Source: Trametopsis cervina
Taxonomy: Eukaryota; Basidiomycota; Agaricomycetes; Polyporales; Irpicaceae
Length of the DNA: 64,000 nt
Direction: 5' to 3'
Assembly (NCBI GenBank): GCA_022385755.1
Contig: MU278354.1
Span: 1,132,805 to 1,196,804, forward strand
Shown piece after piece: positions 58,631 through 64,000 of this stretch. Numbering within the stretch: position 1 is the first letter of the stretch; each line of letters opens with the position of its first letter. Position numbers and translations under genes: made by a program. The notes under the pieces are model-generated. The model saw nothing but the letters and a program-made list of their open reading frames with translations, was not told where the DNA came from and ran no database searches.

Positions 58631-59035
58631 CTAGATCAGCTCTGCGGCTGATATATACAGTACTATGGTGTAATGCATGCTTCAGTACGCAGGTATTGTC
58701 AAGGAGCAGGGTTCCGCACCATTGTTTCCTCTGATAAATGCATCGCCATAGCGGTTCGTCACAGTTCCATTAACGTGCTCCTCTGTTTGCTCGAGAGCAA
58801 TGTTCATGTATCCATCCAGACACGAAAGTACACCTACAGTACAGGGTCAACGAGGATAGCGCATTTCCAAAACATATGAGACTGCACCCTTGTAATCCAC
58901 CCCAGAAGTCAGGCGCACCACGACCCGCTTGCCAACGACGCCTTTCAAAAAATCAGTCGGCGACCCTGTGGAAGTTTGCGGAGGAGGTGGAGGAGGAGAC
59001 GTTTCGGACGGTTGCGGTGGTGGTGATTCGTCCAT
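58631..59035 (-). CDS. LSM6: U6 snRNA-associated Sm-like protein LSM6
   Basis: A 97-aa protein in three exons: 59035-58888, 58833-58720 and 58662-58631, total 294 nt. The Sm fold is clear: SPTDFLKGVVGKRVVVRLTS, GVDYKGVLSCLDGYMNIALE (Sm1) and YGDAFIRGNNVLYIS (Sm2). LSM6 is part of the LSM1-7 (mRNA decapping) and LSM2-8 (U6 snRNP) rings. The N-terminus carries a Pro/Ser-rich extension of about 20 residues (ETSPPPPPPQTSTG) compared with the animal protein. The last exon codes only 10 residues and would be missed by simple ORF calls. It shares a 357-bp promoter region with the BRE4-like gene. Confidence 0.93.
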
Positions 59036-59392
59036 GTCGTGTGATGGGTAATGAACAGAGTAGACGGAAAGCGAGAAGTGGATGTTGGGATGGCAAGCAC
59101 CAGGCTGATGATACGGCGCTTCAATCCCGCCTCCTGCCATTTCAGGAGCAAAACGCTTTTAGTGAGGTCATAGTTGTACACTTGACCGACGATCCCCTTC
59201 TCACGATCTCCGTCGGTCGGCCGTCGGCCGTATTCCCTCTCTTCGACCATTCGACATTCAGACAACGACCTCGTTCCTCTACTCTACTCTACCCATGGTC
59301 TGAAGCAAGCTACACAACGGCTGAGTCTGTTCTTTGTTCCCCTAGACCCGTCTTGAAAAGCTTGGAAGTTTCACATTGCAAGCCTGCGTGCG
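59036..59392. promoter_or_regulatory. Bidirectional promoter region, LSM6 and BRE4-like gene
   Basis: 357 bp separates two divergent start codons, so it should serve both genes. No TATA box seen on either side; CT-rich near 59270-59290. Confidence 0.5.
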
Positions 59393-62300
59393 ATGTCCTC
59401 CAACCAGCACCACGACCCGCGGCTTGGCGATGAGTCTATGGACGATAGCGACGGCGACGAGGCTTCATCTCGCCCTCAACATGCAGCTCATGGCTCTTCA
59501 TTCCAACCGCGCGTCCGCGGGCGTAGCAGTACGGCGCACCGTCTTGAAAAACACGTTAGGCTCGATACAGACCCGGATCCTGCAAGCGAAGGAACTGACC
59601 TCGAACGAGGTGTGCGGGAGCCGAGTGATCAAACTACAACTGATGAGGCTCGGCATGAGAAGGAATCTGGCAAACCTGAGCACAGGACCTCTGACAGCGA
59701 GTCCAAAGTTCACCGAGCCCGTCTACGGAGGATGTGGCAAACAGTTGCTCGGCTTGTGCAAGGTTCACCCTTTTCTGTTGACCTGAACTGGGTGCCAAGT
59801 AACTTCACCTGGTCGAAGCTTAAACCAGTGATACGATCCGCTCTCCTGGCATGGGTTAGCTCGCTGTTCGTTATAATCTCGAAGACAGAGGTATTACTCG
59901 GTCAGGTGTGTTATCATCATTATAGCCAACATGCTAAGCTAAAGTGCGCAAAGGCAAGCTTCTTGATTCTTATAGGTAAGTAGTCGCAAAACCGCGCAAA
60001 TGGAATGTAAGCCTCATGGCGGGAAACACAGCGGCGGTCCTTATGCCTCCAAATAATCCGTTCATAGCGGTGTTGGAGCAAGAACTAACCTTGATGATTT
60101 TTGTCGCCATCGCATGGGCGTGCGTGATTTTCCCGGTTATATATGGAAGTAGGCTCACTACTGTCTAATAGGTGGTCTTGCCTTGGCCTATTCCTCGCCA
60201 ATCTTTCGCGTCAGACTGTTAACCCCACCGCTCCGACCGCTGAAATCTTGTCCGGGATCTTCATCGAAGCAGCACCCTCCGTCATTCAATGCGTTTTCCT
60301 GTTTCTCGGAAGCACATTTTTTCTCTTTCTCAAGGCAAGATTTGGCCCGGGGCCCTTCCTTGTACCGACCATCCTCGCATGCATCTGCCTTGATGTCTGC
60401 CTATGCACGGCCGCTTTATTCCCATACGCTTTCTATGATATCGGCAAGGCGGTCGTGATACCCCTAGCGTTCCACAGTGCGCTGTCGATCTTCTTTGCCG
60501 CCACAATATTTCCCTCTACCGTCACGGCTCAATATACCGCCTCCATCGGAGCAGTACTGGACCCCATCTCTACCTTTTTGGGAGAACATCGCAAGATTTT
60601 ACAGATGGATCCATCTTCAGAGGAGTTCTCTGCCGCTGTTGGCGTTCTCCGAGGCCTGCTCAATAAATCGGAAGGGGGTATGACGGCAGCAGCCGTGTGG
60701 TATAGGCTGCTGCAGAGGGATGTCATTTGGGGCAGGTTCGCCCCTGCTGATATTGGCTCGTTACAATGGTGGGTGAGAAGAATCGTAACGCGGGCGGACG
60801 GTATGAACGTCTACTTCGGGTTGATTGACCCGACTAGGGAGAAATGGCCACAGACTCCCGCTCCAAGTACACCTGGCACGCCAATGAGGACGAGACAGAG
60901 TTCACCTGTGGCATCTTCACGAAACTCGATTGCGCAGCTTGAACAAATCGCTAACGAGCGGTCTTTACCTCTCGCTCAAGATTTGCACGGTGACCGAGGC
61001 CCTTCCAGGCCACCCTCTACTATCATAGGCCGTCCAGAAACGATAGATTCTGTCGCACGCAGACGCCTTGTAGGACGCCCGGAATCAGTGAAAAGGGCAT
61101 CCTCCCCTTTACATACAACGCTTACGAGACACGTTCGGGACATATTCCATAGACAGCATTCTCATCAACACCGCCTTCGCCCGTCGGACCATGACGACCA
61201 TCTTCATTTTTCGCTTTTGCAGCTTGCCCACACCCTGTCATTCCCATCGCTTGCCTCATTAGACCATCACCTGCCCAGTTCTGCGCATGAAGGTACTGTG
61301 GGGGTGTTTGAATCTCAGCGGTACCTCGCGCTTGAATCCGCACGACTCGCACATGTGCGATCACCGGAGTTCACGGAACAATTCACAAAACTATTAGGCG
61401 AAGCGTGTGACGAACTGCTCAGGGAGAGTCAAAGTGGGCTAGACAATCTGAAGGAGTGGTTAGCGGGCGTTAGGCGAGGGAAGTGGGAGAGTAAGGGGAA
61501 GGAGCAGAACAGACGGAAAGAACGCCTCGAAAGTCTTGAGAACGCGAAGAACGATTTAGACGTTGTGGTACAGAGCTTTAGGAAGGATACGAGGTGAGTC
61601 GCATATTTCGAAAGGCATTTGCTGAACGGGATATTCATGTTTTCTCAGGCTTTGTGTCCTGGAGCCGTATCGAGCCGCATTCGATCCCAAACACTCCCAT
61701 GGTGCGGATATCATCGTCGAGGCTCCTCCCCACAAGTACCTATTCCATTGCTACATGTATGAATACCATACTATGCAGCTGGCTCTTTTGGTTTCTGGCG
61801 CGGTGCGTGTGATGTTAATGTGGAGGCTAACTCGCATAACTCATATGCACTCATTCAGCTCGGGGAAGTGATTGACCTTGAAAAGGAACGGAAACGGGCG
61901 AGACTCTGGTTTCCAACCTTTGCCGCCACATTTCTATTTTGGTGGACCCGTTGGAATGGTTCGTCGGACATGGATCATACCGACGACGAAGACCCAGGTG
62001 GGTTCAAAAAATTATTCTGATGCTATTACTTCACTGATGACTTTCCGACCTTGAAGATATTATACAATATATGGAACGAGACGCTGAAGGGGATCCTGAC
62101 CTAGGCGAAACCAAAGCACGCGACCCCGATGCATTGCCCCCATCTAACATGTTTGAATACATCATGTTCTTGTTGTATAAAGGTTTTGCTTCGATAGGTG
62201 GAGGGAACTCGTTATTCGCGATAAAAGCTGGTCTACTCACAGGTATGTCTAGTATTATGACGGCATTGATGCTACGGTATTGAAGACATTTTTAGTGGCC

Positions 62301-64000
62301 TTGAGCTTACCGTATCATTTCAAGGCGTCTGCTTCATTTGCTTATCGTACGTGATATTTGATACTTGATAACCGGCTCCTCCAGGATTTACCCATCGTCC
62401 CTAGAGCAACATCTTACTTGGGCAATGTCAGGAATCTATTTTTGTCGGACAATCATCAATTAACAGGACCGTTTTACAGTTTCATTGGCCAGTTGACCAT
62501 CGCGCGATTCAGAGGCGATACCACTTTCGGTCTCGTGGCACGAATCATCGCGACGTTTTTCGGCGGATTGTTAGGGACAGTGCTCTGGTAAGTCAGGAGT
62601 TCCTTCGTTTAACGATTGATTTGATGTGCTTCTGTATCACAGGTACATCTCTACTGGTAGCGGTCGAGGCAATGCCTATGGCTTGGCTGTCACATGTGCT
62701 ATCACGTTTCCAGTTATCTTCTTCGCGCGATTGTACTGGACGGCACCACCGGTCTCGAATATGATCGTGAGTACTCTGCTTTATCTCCGCACGGGATAGA
62801 ACGTAATTGATCCCACCATTAAGTTCTTTGTAACCGCCATCGTGGTATGTGCATTTTTCGAGTCACTGTCTAATCCTGACCCTGATTGTCGCTCTGTTGT
62901 ACCCTTCATTGTAGATTCTCGGCTTCTCGTGGCAAGATACGCACTTCCCCGCGGGATTTATATATTTCGGGATCAATGTATCATGGGTATGTCATAATTA
63001 CTACCTCAGATGACCCATATCATGTTCTGATTGAAATGTCTACACTGACATTTCTCTCCAGAGACGCTTCGTTCTTGTCACCGCGGGGGTTACAACAGCC
63101 TTGTGAGCAGCACGTGTTTTCTTGCTGTCAACGGCATTAAGCAGACCTCTCCGTGCAGCCTCGCCTCATTTCTACCGCCAACTATGACACTTCGCAGTTA
63201 TCAAAGGCGCATGATGTCGACAACCGTTGCGGAGATAGGTTCTGTGTATTGCTCAGTCTTGTCGTTCGCAAACACCCAAGGCACCTACGAAGTGGACAGA
63301 GGCTCTATAGTGCAGAGTTTGATCGCCATCAGGTTGAAGCTCAAAAGGTCCCTTGTGCTCCGTGCCAACATTGTCTATGAGGTAAGCAGGGGTCGATTTT
63401 GTCATCTGCAATAAGCCTCGTTTGAGTCTACGCTGGATTTGCTATGCTGAGAATAAGTCTCATATCTCCTAGTTTTCTCTAAGAGGAAGATGGCCGTCAG
63501 AGCGATACCATAAGATTTTGGAAATACAGCTGTGAGTCGGTTGTGATACCGTGATAGATTGCTTTCAGGAAACGAACAGCTGACAATGCATCGGTGTGTC
63601 TAGGGAGACGGCCTACTTGTTGTCCCATCTTATGTCAGTCGTGGAACACCTTGAACCTGCATGGCGCCGGGCTTTTTTGCGCCGTACCCGATTTACGGAC
63701 GCAGACTTCCAAGGAGATGTGCTAGCCGTCATTAGTACGCCCCACATCTTCCGTGCTCGCTTGCCGAGAATGTAATCATCTGATACCTATTCCCACAGGC
63801 ATGATCTCTACGGCGCTGCGAACAGGACACCCTCTCCCTCAGATCACCCCGTGTCCGCTGTTAGATCGGTACATGCAAAATCAGCACGGGTTAAATGTGA
63901 TACGGCACGAGGCCGATGATGATTATGGGCTACCCCGCACTATGACTCTTGACACCCTATCCAACGAACAGTACATGTAAGTCGCCGGAGGTGTACCGCA
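59393..64000 (+). CDS. BRE4-like membrane transporter, 3' end outside the window
   Basis: A long multi-exon gene whose last visible exon reaches a GTAAGT donor at 63978, so it continues past the edge. The N-terminus is acidic and hydrophilic (about 110 residues), then come roughly six membrane helices (for example IRSALLAWVSSLFVIISKT, IQCVFLFLGSTFFLFL, ILACICLDVCLCTAALF). This matches the fungal putative ER transporter 6TM domain. A cytosolic stretch with DPTREKWPQTP and a His-rich linker follows. A second helix block (GLVARIIATFFGGLLGTVLW, AVTCAITFPVIFFARLYW) is FUSC-like, then a DUF2421-like region (ETAYLLSHLMSVVEHLEPAWRRA, AVISMISTALRTGHPLPQ). Family relatives include yeast Bre4, linked to brefeldin A sensitivity. 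Transport substrate unknown. Exon boundaries inside 59980-60180 and 61590-63600 were not all resolved. Confidence 0.85.

Noticed and set aside
1..64000. CRISPR arrays, operons, phage or bacterial mobile elements, intact retrotransposons
   Set aside because: No regular spacer-repeat arrays, transposase or reverse transcriptase motifs were seen; the gene structure is eukaryotic throughout.

Overview
This window is nuclear DNA of a filamentous basidiomycete, most likely a wood-associated member of the Agaricomycetes (a polypore-like fungus; inference). Genes are split by many short introns, mostly 50-70 nt, with GT(G/A)(A/C)GT donors. The content includes FunK1-type protein kinases (a family typical of Agaricomycotina), an AA9 lytic polysaccharide monooxygenase, a GPI-type fasciclin protein, a Zn2Cys6 regulator and a fungal BRE4-like transporter. 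There are no operons, CRISPR arrays, phage genes, rRNA or convincing tRNA. Exon boundaries were assigned by hand from splice sites, reading phase and family motifs, so most multi-exon genes below close to an exact multiple of three.

Layout. 1-2.6 kb: FunK1 kinase copy 1 (minus). 4.6-6.0 kb: acetate transporter of the GPR1/FUN34/YaaH (ATO) family (minus). 6-11.2 kb: a long GC-rich gene-free stretch with degenerate repeats. 11.2-12.4 kb: NAT9-like acetyltransferase. 13.7-15.7 kb: aldehyde dehydrogenase (ALDH) copy 1. 15.9-20.7 kb: a decayed FunK1 copy 2 holding an assembly gap, then intact FunK1 copy 3 (plus). 21.3-22.7 kb: fasciclin protein. 25.1-27.1 kb: ALDH copy 2 with the same exon structure as copy 1. 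28.3-31.5 kb: ATG4 autophagy protease. 32.1-33.7 kb: Rab7-like GTPase with a large insertion. 33.9-35.1 kb: peroxisomal dienoyl-CoA isomerase. About 35.6 kb: a probable subtilase relic. 36.2-36.7 kb: an unrecognised 117-aa protein. 36.9-39.7 kb: PARP. 40.2-42.4 kb: an unrecognised coiled-coil gene. 42.6-44.2 kb: Zn2Cys6 factor. 46.1-47.4 kb: AA9 LPMO. 48.9-49.7 kb: secreted cysteine-containing protein. 50.8-53.2 and 55.2-57.6 kb: a tandem pair of flavin monooxygenases. 57.9-59.0 kb: cytosine deaminase and LSM6, convergent. 59.4 kb to the end: BRE4-like membrane protein running off the window.

How the genes relate. Most are independent housekeeping or secreted functions. Three relations stand out: recent local duplication (three FunK1 copies, two ALDHs, two flavin monooxygenases); a possible acetaldehyde/acetate theme (ATO transporter plus two ALDHs, inference); and membrane-traffic/degradation neighbours (ATG4 facing a Rab7-like GTPase). 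I do not see a clear undescribed multi-gene system. The best leads are the Rab7-like protein with about 195 extra residues, the FunK1 pair lacking the HRD arginine, the near-palindrome inside the FunK1 pseudogene, and two genes of unrecognised family.
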